Below are positions 39,701-45,275 of a stretch of DNA of 45,861 bases, one piece after another; the first letter of the stretch is position 1, and every line of letters starts with the position of its first letter. The stretch is taken from contig FJOG01000086.1 in NCBI GenBank assembly GCA_900073065.1, forward strand, positions 51,393 to 97,253, in the 5' to 3' direction. The translations under genes and the position numbers were made by a program. The notes under the pieces are model-generated. The model did not search any database and had not been told where the DNA came from. It saw only the letters and a list, made by a program, of their open reading frames with translations. The stretch is from Phialocephala subalpina (lineage: Eukaryota; Ascomycota; Leotiomycetes; Helotiales; Mollisiaceae).

Positions 39701-42534
39701 CTGAAGTGAGGAACTTGGTTAGCTCCGTCAACCAATCTCTTCTCGTCTGCGTATTTCTTGGTGTTGAGATATAGCTTTGCAACATCATGAGCGGCTCGTT
39801 CGTCATTGCTACTATTGCCCCTGAGGTACGCTTTGATGACGCCGAGCAGGTCGTCCAGATTTCTGTCAGGGCTTTCAACGTAGATCTCTGTGAAGCGTGA
39901 CCTCAAGCCCATAGGCAGATCTCGTTTTCCAACATCGGTGGCAGGGTTCATGGCACCGAAGATTCGGAAATCGGGATGAGCTTGGACTCTCTCGATTTCG
40001 CCCGCCTCAGAGAGCAGGATCGATGGTGAAGTGACAGACCCATCATGAAGAAGGTCGGCGATGCTCTCGAGTGTGTCGGGTGAGGCTAAGTTGATCTCGT
40101 CGAGGAGGACCCAGTCGCCATTACGTGCAGCTTTGACGACGTTTCCTTCGACAAAGGTGAAAGCGAAGCCTTTTGAGCCGCCCGATAATTGGATATCGAA
40201 TTGGTCTAGACTTTGAGAGAATTTCTCCCATCTTGGCTTTAATCGCATAAGTGCCGGTAATCTAGACTCAGTTTTTCGTCGCTTCATTGGTTGCTCATCC
40301 GGCCGTCCATTGGCAGCTTCTTTTCTCGAAAGCTCAGAGATGATTTTATTGAACATCTTGGGTGCCTCTCGCCACAGTTTTGAAGCCTTGCTCCACTGGC
40401 CTTTCGCAACGCACTTTCCAAGCGAATCGAGGTACTTCTGATTCTTGGTTGCAGAGATACCCGTGGAAGCAAAGAGATCGTCGAAATCATCTTTGAGGGG
40501 AACAGCAAGTGTTCTGACATTGACGGGTTTGAAGCCACCAAGGAGATCCCCAACTTCACTTTGCTGAGACAAATTGACTGCCGTAAGCTTGTAACCAAGG
40601 GAATCGGCAAGCTGTTGCACAACTGTCGTTTTGCCGATACCTGTCTCTCCTACAAGTAGAACAGGCTCAGTCATTTGAACTGCTACTCCAACCTGTTGCA
40701 GCAATCGCTTCGCATGAGTCGTATTTGCGAAAGGTCTCTGCTTCTTGACTGATTTGGTGACTCGGCTCAGTCGCTTTGGTAATCGCACTCTGCCAATTAC
40801 CAATTCCTTCTCGGTCTCCTCATACTTAGGAATATGAGCTCCAAAGTAATGTTCCGCACGTTGAGGATCGATATGCATAGTCTCAGCAATCTTTTCCCTG
40901 ACTGTCTTTCGAGCTTCTTCGGTTTGCAAGGAACCGGCAAAGCAATCGCATGCCTCCATGAACATCTGATCGGTAACTGTGTCGTCCAGGAGCTCATTCC
41001 CAGTAATAAATCCTGATGCGACGAGAACCTTCTCAAGTCGCCGACACCACTTCAGGAGATCGCGAGAGCTGATTGGTCGACCGAGTGATGTTCGACTCCT
41101 TGAAGCAAACGCTGGCTTCTGTGATGTCTCGCACAGGCGTTCGTACACGTCCATGATTCCAGGAAGAAATCTGACAAGTATTGGATAGCACCCCTTGACA
41201 ATCTCTTCAAATTCCTTCAGCGTGGGCATTTGCACCGGTACGCGCTTCCACAATCGAGCTCCAAGCATGTGCAAAGCCGGAGGATTCTCATGCCCAGTCA
41301 CACTAAGTGAAGTTCTGATAGTCGCCAGAAGCTTAAACCCACTTCCGGCCTTGATTGTCTCGCCTCGGCTTGGGATGATGAGCTCTCCGCGCTCGATCAG
41401 GGGTAAGATCACACTGATGACTTCGTTTGGTGCACGATCCAAATCTTCGATGAAGACCCATCTTCCTTCTCGGACCGCAGTGGTGAGGACACCTGCTCGC
41501 CATGTAAATGATCCTGGTATTGAGCCGCTTGTGTACATGCCGATAAGCATCTTGGCGTCTGTCTGCTCGTTCAAATGTAGAGTGACCATTGTCGAGTCAA
41601 CCCCAAGCTCGCGAGCGAAGTCATTGACGAGAGAGGTCTTGCCAGAACCAGCAAGTCCATGGAGGAGGATGGGTGAGGAGGAGAGGAGGGCTTTAGCGAA
41701 GCATTGCTGGTTTTGAAAAGTTGTGAGGGTGTCGATGAGTTCTGATTTCTGAACTGGAGGTCCTTGCGGCCGCGGTAGTAGCACGCTGTTTTCCAGGCTC
41801 TTATAATGTACCACAAGAGGTGAGACATTTTGAAGGTCGAGTACGGGTGATAATTTACCAGCCCTTGATTTAGCGACTTCCTTAAATCTCCTTTGTTCGA
41901 ATAGGGTCAAGAAGCCATAGTCAACTTGTACCCCATCATAATCACCCGGAACAGCTTCGGACATCCCAACATGCTCCTCAATCATAGCCTCCAACTTGGC
42001 ATCCGCCGCAGAACATAACTGGCAGAACACTCTGACAGCAAGATATCGTACCCCTCTATCCTCATGTCCCAAGAATCCTTGGACTTTCGCGCTGTCCAGA
42101 ATCGATATCCTCCGATCGACTTTGAGAAACCTCCAAGTGGCAAGAAGTATCCTCTGTAACTGTGGTGTGTCCAAATTCGTCCATCTGTCATGTCCAGGTT
42201 TTGAAGAGTTCTGGAAGTATTTCTCCAGAAAAGTCCCCAACCACGGCGCAAAAGGTACAATCCTCGCAAAAGCTTCAATAACCTCATTCTTCTGTTCTCC
42301 CCCTTCTTCTCTCGTGCCAACCCAACGCGCACATGTATCTGCAAAAACTGGTTCATATCTCGTAAATAACCCCAGCGTTAATTCGGGTTTGAGTGCCGTA
42401 ATCGCGAGGGAATCGAGGAAGTGCGGGGAGGTTTGTAGTTTTATTATTTCGAGTATCTCTTCCGGTAAGTCTTGGAGGCTGCTTTGGGCCTCCAGAGCGG
42501 AGACTGGGACATTCGTGTCTTCGTCGACATCCAT
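27763..42534 (-). CDS. MDN1: Midasin, dynein-related AAA ATPase of 60S ribosome maturation
   Basis: Single uninterrupted ORF of 4923 residues, close to yeast Mdn1/Rea1 (~4910). Six AAA modules in tandem, with Walker A motifs at ~293 (GLAGSGKTS), ~629 (GETGIGKTT), ~1076 (GPTSSGKTS), ~1368 (GETGCGKTT), ~1750 (GSPGVGKTT) and ~2060 (GPSGCGKTT). Walker B is intact in modules 2-5 (VLLDEINLA, VLDELNLA, LLDEISLA, LLDEMNLA) but altered in module 1 (VFIEDLDRA) and module 6 (LVLDNANL). A ~2000-residue helical linker follows, then a Glu/Asp-rich tract (~4100-4610), then a C-terminal VWA domain with the MIDAS motif DDSKSMGES at ~4718. Midasin works in the nucleolus and nucleus: the MIDAS domain grips Ytm1 and Rsa4 on pre-60S particles and ATP hydrolysis pulls them off. 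No frameshift or stop interrupts it. Confidence 0.98.
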   Translation of the reverse strand: MDVDEDTNVPVSALEAQSSLQDLPEEILEIIKLQTSPHFLDSLAITALKPELTLGLFTRYEPVFADTCARWVGTREEGGEQKNEVIEAFARIVPFAPWLGTFLEKYFQNSSKPGHDRWTNLDTPQLQRILLATWRFLKVDRRISILDSAKVQGFLGHEDRGVRYLAVRVFCQLCSAADAKLEAMIEEHVGMSEAVPGDYDGVQVDYGFLTLFEQRRFKEVAKSRAGKLSPVLDLQNVSPLVVHYKSLENSVLLPRPQGPPVQKSELIDTLTTFQNQQCFAKALLSSSPILLHGLAGSGKTSLVNDFARELGVDSTMVTLHLNEQTDAKMLIGMYTSGSIPGSFTWRAGVLTTAVREGRWVFIEDLDRAPNEVISVILPLIERGELIIPSRGETIKAGSGFKLLATIRTSLSVTGHENPPALHMLGARLWKRVPVQMPTLKEFEEIVKGCYPILVRFLPGIMDVYERLCETSQKPAFASRSRTSLGRPISSRDLLKWCRRLEKVLVASGFITGNELLDDTVTDQMFMEACDCFAGSLQTEEARKTVREKIAETMHIDPQRAEHYFGAHIPKYEETEKELVIGRVRLPKRLSRVTKSVKKQRPFANTTHAKRLLQQVGVAVQMTEPVLLVGETGIGKTTVVQQLADSLGYKLTAVNLSQQSEVGDLLGGFKPVNVRTLAVPLKDDFDDLFASTGISATKNQKYLDSLGKCVAKGQWSKASKLWREAPKMFNKIISELSRKEAANGRPDEQPMKRRKTESRLPALMRLKPRWEKFSQSLDQFDIQLSGGSKGFAFTFVEGNVVKAARNGDWVLLDEINLASPDTLESIADLLHDGSVTSPSILLSEAGEIERVQAHPDFRIFGAMNPATDVGKRDLPMGLRSRFTEIYVESPDRNLDDLLGVIKAYLRGNSSNDERAAHDVAKLYLNTKKYADEKRLVDGANQVPHFSLRTLTRVLSYVNEITPLYGLRRALYEGFAMGFLTLLDRESENLLVPLINHHLLSSHGNSRALLSQTPKHPQDGRSYVAFTNEKKNRQYWMLQGAEPREEQVHYIRTPSVDRNILNLVRATSTRRFPVLVQGPTSSGKTSMIEYLAKYSGNKFVRINNHEHTDLQEYLGTYVSGLDGQLRFQEGLLVQALRKGHWIVLDELNLAPTDVLEALNRLLDDNRELLIPETQEVVRPHENFMLFATQNPPGLYGGRKTLSRAFRNRFLELHFDDIPQDELQQILEYRSQKVAPSDCKRIVDVYKELSTLRQTNRLFEQKDSFATLRDLFRWALRDADNREQLAANGYMLLAERVRNPAERTAVKEIIERVMKVKIDPALLYSEGMSPEIKAFNTTSNSQGVVWTGAMRRLYVLVAHALRNNEPVLLVGETGCGKTTVCQMIADAFGKGLHIVNAHQNTETGDLIGAQRPVRNRAAILERLKQDLIILLNGLGHASVEQDDLDLLQARFQALSPSELTAAPQELLGRISVNQIKAKALFEWSDGSLVQAMRDGSFFLLDEISLADDSVLERLNSVLETQRTILLAEKGVENSFLQAADGFQFFATMNPGGDYGKRELSPALRNRFTEIWVPSLSEHEDVFQIVEAKLQDSFKPFAKPMVHFAEWFGETYRSSASTSISVRDVLAWVKFINSSDATNPYFPILHGASMVYIDTLGANPAALLAINPDTIKEERAKCLQQLGTLLRHDVTSIYFQPVALLNEEESLSVGSFTMPKQAGANTDSTFAFEAPTTKLNAMRVLRALQVQKPILIEGSPGVGKTTLVAALARACNRPLTRINLSEQTDLMDLFGSDIPVEGAEAGHFAWRDAPFLQAMQKGEWVLLDEMNLASQSVLEGLNACLDHRGEVYISELDQTFKRHPEFCVFAAQNPHHQGGGRKGLPASFVNRFTVVYADVFRNDDLQLICRHNFPNVPASTLDSIIAFVSQLEQEIVYRRRFGSQGGPWEFNLRDILRWLQLLSSNAPFLAAANPADFLNLIFRQRFRTPKDRQEVGRLFSQVFGAEIPFRHFFHNTSASAYQVGLAYMPRDQLIQRLPFPKPDITNRLPEIESVMICIQQNLPSILVGPSGCGKTTMIEHIATMSGKSLVVFPLNADIDTMDLVGGFEQVDPQRAASSFLQELRAFISTRVLASLPGEVPQEALAILELLENENGSSSSLFSTIASHLHSLKTETSLLEFGTLANTCSQFSQIPMTLENARFEWVDGVLVKALEQGQWLVLDNANLCSASVLDRLNSLLEPNGSLSINEHCGPDGEPKIVKPHPEFRIFLTMDSRFGELSRAMRNRAIEIFVEPLPVDLETKLVVPKPEAAMERYQMLVEILDVLQTDFEGAKQIIPVAMDNLSWSDLPLLQRFVTSLGQLSPIPQDTQFLQQLSQAYLEIYQGSETSSLRDAVRDTFAGILLNPKTQIVHPLQNSPLVPLISKSQNYEDIYWLGTVFESLLAISEAIQAQSEQNAGLEVLKPSKMNRLQRSLVEDRVSAVSKDSTVKVSGFLSSSITALRSYLRNVRGSQGHWRFKKQAVTTLLRFWWNTYKLVTCTSKFEEATFQAHLAIGTDALARLSLPHPTGDIVALFQQKMNSDFSSGFKLTTGLSMEVLWKFLRPPVIRDLCTLTTLQQLENLGQRFDNLRWRASISVSELGNVVMSFMKAYRLVLEGGSEVDGESLVNVLDNELKKLEESVGMDEDAVVPFFGNQFQSLRQFQTITRMSGDGKDNGTEPSVDVHMVVLANVATPLEMKFGTPARSLQIVDYLWGENSNARPVVGDSSSDFIKSSSNVRPIVGDFALDVLLRIGTIGDVNLQALKLLESELPMFGEQLVHSSTTLARNQISDLGQFLSNFSHCLVTLIAGKHGGDVAEKGETWYKWRFGVDSIIPAVVGGSEPPFLDLLAPSEREVLSQICTRPRTTLQESSLAWVQFALGVITLYVPDRAFDPDKRQRLEREQHQEHRQDLQNKINALRRFELLFSGQDSNLRCRLLEDEYTELGEPPKLLQEIYRPEISEIDQLQGEFNNLLKILLQSTSIPDILTKYFTSGKSNLLQQIRLLQHNVSQIVQRLSERFRAYNDITAPVVSMLRCLQVGLYMATLVPSPSSAGTSEIEGILALRSMTPFLGGRPSPIKDVIDSHRPLDLLTFIATTASIESLSSFTPGSRQTLLKTFHECYNQWKKRLETDRTEAESKSGLYRFRGSAEDEDEDDQNEFNELFPPYDEESGEAREGSSPNEDVRNTAVQIAEVHANIFMGEEQASDSIMYLIRHISEQLGSSYKQDFGCQDQKTTRELLPGTLLLLNDKIEALDPKASVPESYSFYTDTNLPEARKLATLIHQIQARFRELQAVDEIGHMQPLADVLSSCRELLQFRHTEPLAKIITKVEKIHTFMHEWQFGGWASRANSALMQYDNLTQTIVSWRRLELSTWAKLFDMETKKCEEDAKSWWFVAYEVIIAAPLGVSESPDELRSYAQKLLKDLELYFSTAILGQYVQRLQLLKQLQKHLELIVLDTPNMVIIHDALANFIALYARYERPVLEYLKRGKVLLEKAMRDVLLLASWKDTNIVALRDSAKRSHHKLFKIVRKFRALLGQPMEPILKQGLPDDASLDTSEIVNGHHQQPSVDQSALAICSASVPNWSQKAKRFINVDNTVSMMQAASTISESAIEGSAYLDSFLANIITSTAELQKATPSVLTEENKDTVKHLKSRKRKLFADTLKELRQMGIKYNLGVDALARQDSLSLVLVSVGFLPDLEVSGLEYYFHKAVDLAPRVREAVRQHSEDLSSAEIARSTGFLEGVLQTLLAQRHSLTSTVQSMMKLQVNFRMAKGLWGLDSYSIRNAASSFGNYDSVLKWLPNVLSAALELMNIHAKLGKSDVPPDRVRYWKDTFTSLAQQWNGLVELPALVMSSDRKDIQTSIDENAKNLHVELSILSQNRPDLAYILDQIMPWTEGLGSTPVNLPATQGLSQLDSKLSTICDTILVALEKHKKAIAEIPSSTEDPNWLVKNDNTLADSIKALHCANVNEQIEQAFAVLRSLDLEDNNTGKAASALFAVAQPIIQQYLNILQDAITRYAQFHRATCKTSYILAKTFIQIATQGFCTPSEKSDAQDGKTEKLEGGTGLGDGEGAEDISKDIQDDEDLDELAQEPNTGEKGDMEDEQDAVDMADGDMEGEMGDAEEKGEDDEDDGGNEESGDEMDEEAGDVDDLDPTAVDEKMWDGDGEQAEKDQEGDDSKGKASKDEQVAAQESNKEADQGEDGDEGEEEEEMAGAEQGEEVKQEEVEKHDPHAQEGEALDLPEDMELDGNEEEGSVNGSDDGMGDLSDVEQDGKEEEEVANDGKEEEGGEDVDAQEDQQPGDDMDIVDLDEEPEEPGEHTEEAGEKAENELEEQEPENQEGLLRDRDDDANADADNAVPSDVQGVGEDQDENSNDKSESTSKAQREDGGKGGDSSEQKDSAAEDGEKGRQANGEAPQDGQDETETSADAQPFKKLGDVLERWHRQQTKIRDPAEHKEQAKDQSADVNQDASEFQHLQDENAEADEQALGTATEDQAHALDESMAIDQESKDIPDQFQPDEVENDDIEHDDVMDLEDAPTPKEPEPSEAYEGRAGAMIKQANQDRDEDPEDTRAHIQDDGDEDVEEVDNRLESTHLDSANLNLRSAAEARLQWTHYESVTRDLSLSLTEQLRLILAPTLATKMRGDFRTGKRLNIKRIIPYIASQYKRDKIWMRRSVPSKRSYQIMLAVDDSKSMGESGSGSLAMETLVMVSKSLSMLEVGQICVVGFGDTVKVAHEFDAPFSSDAGPKVFQNFGFGQGRTDVTKLVKDSIDLFRTARQKASGSPADLWQMELIISDGVCNSSEHDTIRRLLRVALEERIMMVFIIIDNVKEKKKGESVLDLQQATFVDGKLNMSRYLDTFPFQYYIVVGDVKELPGVLATLLRQWFAEVVDSGS
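28700..30240 (-). other. Midasin Asp/Glu-rich tract (low-complexity coding repeat)
   Basis: Within the midasin gene, about 510 codons are dominated by GAA, GAG, GAT and GAC, giving an acidic, disordered tether between linker and MIDAS domain, as known for the family. The composition keeps all other frames open: Arg/Lys/Met-rich frames on the same strand and Leu/Phe/Ser-rich frames on the opposite strand up to 200-330 codons. These are by-products and not genes. Confidence 0.9.
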
Positions 42535-42968
42535 TTCGTCGTTGATTCGTAGTTCTCAAGAACCGTGTAGGTTCCATGATGCTATCAAGAGTCGCGATAA
42601 AAAATAATCTGAACCTCGGATTTCTGCCGTGCACGGACGATGACCTTTCAGGCGGTGTAGAAAAAAGCTTCAGACTGAAGTACTAATGTCAAGGGCATTC
42701 GAAGAAAATCTAGACACATTCAAATGAAGATTAATTGATTGGGAAGAATGAAGCATTCAGCTTTCATCCAATATTTTCGGGGGTGATCTCGAGAGTTATT
42801 TTCAAAGCACTTCCAAGGACAGAACAAATTCCTGTTTCCTCGCCTCTCATTGGCCAGACCTTACCTTGTCTCCACTAAACTTTTGCAATACTAGCGCGCA
42901 TCCAAAAGATCTCCAAACCTTCAACACCCTCAACACACCTCACATCCACCCTCACCACACCACCCACC
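42535..42968. promoter_or_regulatory. Bidirectional promoter, midasin / MRPL12 genes
   Basis: 434 bp between divergent start codons of two ribosome-related genes. An ATTGG (inverted CCAAT) lies at 42849-42853, ~116 bp before the MRPL12 ATG, a typical distance for a HAP-complex CCAAT box. The last 80 bp before 42969 are C/A-rich (CACACCTCACATCCACC type), like other fungal leaders. Confidence 0.55.
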
Positions 42969-43601
42969 ATGTCCCTAACCTGCCAATCCGCAGCCCGAAG
43001 CTGCGTGCGATCACTCCGCTCCCCCGGCTCACTACGAATCTCATCCGCGGCGGTAGTACACAGGAGGAACAATGGCGCCAGGAGATGGAATAGCACGGAA
43101 GCTGCTGCAGCGGCGAGCAATCCTAAGATTGTAGGGATCGTGGATCAGATTAGTCAATTGACCTTGTTGGAGACTGCCGATTTGGTTGCTAGTTTGAAGG
43201 TACTTCCCTCCATTTTATCTCAATGGGCAAGCTGTGGAAGTTTAAGAGAATTGAAAGCTAATCATCTGATCCCCCAGACACGGCTAAACATCCCCGACAT
43301 GCCAATGGGAGGATTCGCCGCCGCCGGTCCTGCCGCACCAGCAGCGCCAGTCGAAGAAGAAGAAGCCGCCCCAGCACAACAAGAGAAGACGCTGTTTAAC
43401 TTGAAGTTAATGAGCTTTGAGGCAGGAGCGAAGCCGAAGATTATTAAGGAGATCAAGTCGATGCTTGGGTTGAGCTTGGTGGATAGTAAGAAGTTTGTGG
43501 AGAGTGCGCCGAAGGTTATGAAGGAGGGTGTGCCGAAGGAGGAGGCGGAGAAGATTATGGAGACTTTGAAGGGGTTGGGCGGTGTGGTTACTATGGAGTA
43601 G
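42969..43601 (+). CDS. MRPL12: Mitochondrial ribosomal protein bL12m (L7/L12) (2 exons)
   Basis: Model: join(42969..43199, 43278..43601), 184 residues. The 78-bp intron has a GTACTT donor, a GCTAAT branch site and a CCCAG acceptor, phase 0. The N-terminus (CQSAARSCVRSLRSPGSLR) is a mitochondrial presequence. The mature protein has the L7/L12 N-terminal dimerisation helices (IVDQISQLTLLETADLVASLK), an Ala/Pro/Glu hinge (~95-115) and the C-terminal domain (FNLKLMSFEAGAKPKIIKEI, VDSKKFVESAPKVMKEGV, GLGGVV), the part that recruits translation factors to the stalk of the large subunit. Without the intron removed, a 26-residue stretch would break the helix-hinge junction, so the spliced form is preferred. 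Confidence 0.95.
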   Translation: MSLTCQSAARSCVRSLRSPGSLRISSAAVVHRRNNGARRWNSTEAAAAASNPKIVGIVDQISQLTLLETADLVASLKVLPSILSQWASCGSLRELKANHLIPQTRLNIPDMPMGGFAAAGPAAPAAPVEEEEAAPAQQEKTLFNLKLMSFEAGAKPKIIKEIKSMLGLSLVDSKKFVESAPKVMKEGVPKEEAEKIMETLKGLGGVVTME

Positions 43602-43893
43602 ATGTGAGGAAATGAATTTGGGGATGGGACGGAAGAGTAAATGGGGAAAGGGAGAGGTGAAGAAGGGAGGGAGGAGAGGGATAGGAGGTGAAATGAACAG
43701 AAGTGTATGATTGCATGGATGGATGGAGGGACATATTGTATCAATACTAGAGGTGTACAAAAGAACTTCTCGCCCATCACTCAGACCGAGCTTTTCGCCT
43801 TGTCCGATCAGTAAGAAGGACAAAATATAGTCACTCGAGGCTCATTGACTTGTCATTTAGAAGTAAGCACTTTTGTCTATCCAGCACTTTTGT
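43602..43893. other. Convergent 3' region with purine-rich tract
   Basis: 292 bp between the stop codons of MRPL12 (plus) and P5CR (minus). Bases ~43610-43690 of the plus strand are almost only A and G, with several GGG runs (GGGG, GGG, GGGAGGG, GAGAGGG) that could form a G-quadruplex or R-loop in the MRPL12 3' UTR. No gene. Confidence 0.5.
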
Positions 43894-44971
43894 TCAAAAT
43901 CTAGTCCCATTAACACCCTGAACTCCCTTCCCAAGCTGACTTGCAACCACAGTAGCTTCCCTCACAGCCCTCGCAATCGTCCCTCTCACTCTTCCCTCCT
44001 CCAACACCAACAAACCACCAATAGTACACCCCCCAGGAGTCGTAACCTTATCCCTCAGCAGCGCTGGATGTTCTCCCGCAAGCACCAAGCCAGCAGCACC
44101 CTTCATCGTCTGCGCTGCCATTCTTTGAGCCTCCGCCCTCGGTAACCCCATCGCCACCGCCCCGTCAATGGCAGCCTCCAACATCAGGGCAAAGAATGCT
44201 GGTCCGGAGCCACACAGTGCTGTACTAGCGTCCATCGTGCTCGCTGGGAGATGAACCACGTCTCCTATCCGTTTGAAGATCCATGTTACCAAGCTCGATG
44301 TATCGGCTGGCAGAGGAGGAATGGAGGTAGCGATGACAGTCATACTCTCCCGAATAGCGGACGCTGTGTTGGGCATGGCTCGTACCAACGTACATCCCTC
44401 CGCCACGGCTGGAACCGCCTCCCCATATAAAGCGTTCTGCATTTGTTCAACTGGAACGCCAGCGCAAATACTGATCAAAAGCTTCCCCTTCAACGCCTCT
44501 TTCATCCCATCAACAGCCAGAATATCATTCACCATATACGGTTTGCAGCCCAGCAATATAACATCTGCCTCTTTGCACGCGGCAACATTGTCGTTCTCGA
44601 CAATCTTGACGACCCTCAGATGAGGAGCCAGAGCTTGCTTGATCTTCTTTGCGGATTCGTGACGGCGGACGCAGGCTATGAAGCGGGATGGGAGTCTGGT
44701 TGGGATTTCTTCTACGGGGGTGGAAGTTCCGGAGATGGAGGGAGAGATGAAGGCGGGTTTCAGGGCTTGGATTTCGTAGAGTGAGTTAAGGATGCCAGAA
44801 AGGATTGCAATTCCCATCGTCCCTACGGGTGTCAATATTTTTCTCAATCGGATCACCCTTTGCGCCTCGCAACATAACCACCTGCAGAGCTTAAGAAGGT
44901 GAATTCGACCACTTACCACAACCGAGGACTGTCAAAGTCATCTCTGACTCTTCTTTCCCGTTCGACACCAT
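43894..44971 (-). CDS. PRO3: Pyrroline-5-carboxylate reductase (2 exons)
   Basis: Model on the minus strand: 44971..44917, 44822..43894; 327 residues. The 94-bp intron (GTAAGT donor, CCGTAG acceptor) splits the dinucleotide-binding motif: splicing gives TLTVLGCGTMGIAILSG with the GxGxxG pattern at ~17-22, which the unspliced frame destroys. Further family marks are LLGCKPYMV, LISICAGVP, LVRAMPNTA, ALCGSGPAFF, AAQTMKGAAGLVL and TTPGGCTIGGL, the P5CR signature near the C-terminus. The enzyme reduces 1-pyrroline-5-carboxylate to proline with NAD(P)H, the last step of proline synthesis. An insertion around residues 30-55 (PSISGTSTPVEEIP) after the first strand is typical of fungal forms. It is divergent from the CTK3 gene. 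Confidence 0.95.
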
Positions 44972-45275
44972 TTTGACTTCGAGTTTTTCAACCAGTCCTT
45001 CTGCGCAACGATTCTTCGAGATTTTCTTATTTTTCGCGAGGCTGAGCTCAAATCTCCCCTCCAAGCAAAATCCAGCACCGAAGATCTTCCGCGACCAATC
45101 CCAACACCGTTAGACCTACTAGAATATCTACCAAACCGCAAGGCCAGCAGATGCAAGGCTCCAGCAGCAAAGACAAGAATGTCCCCAGCGACGAAAACTC
45201 TCCCTTAAAGCCCAAATCCGATCCAAAGAACCCATCAAGCAACGCCCACGCGGCTACGCCATCAAAAACTCCAAC
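44972..45275. promoter_or_regulatory. Bidirectional promoter, P5CR / CTK3 genes
   Basis: 304 bp between two divergent start codons. No TATA box was recognised. The sequence next to 45276 is rich in CCA/ACC/AAG (CCATCAAGCAACGCCC). Short frames that cross it on the minus strand are shadows of the CTK3 exon. Confidence 0.5.

Noticed and set aside
42353..42634. Alternative frame overlapping the midasin start
   Set aside because: Out of frame with midasin, basic/random composition; the midasin ATG at 42534 begins a continuous conserved protein.
43262..43823. Minus-strand frames of 138-172 codons opposite MRPL12
   Set aside because: They mirror the purine-rich 3' flank and MRPL12 exon 2; Ser/Pro/Leu-rich low-complexity only.
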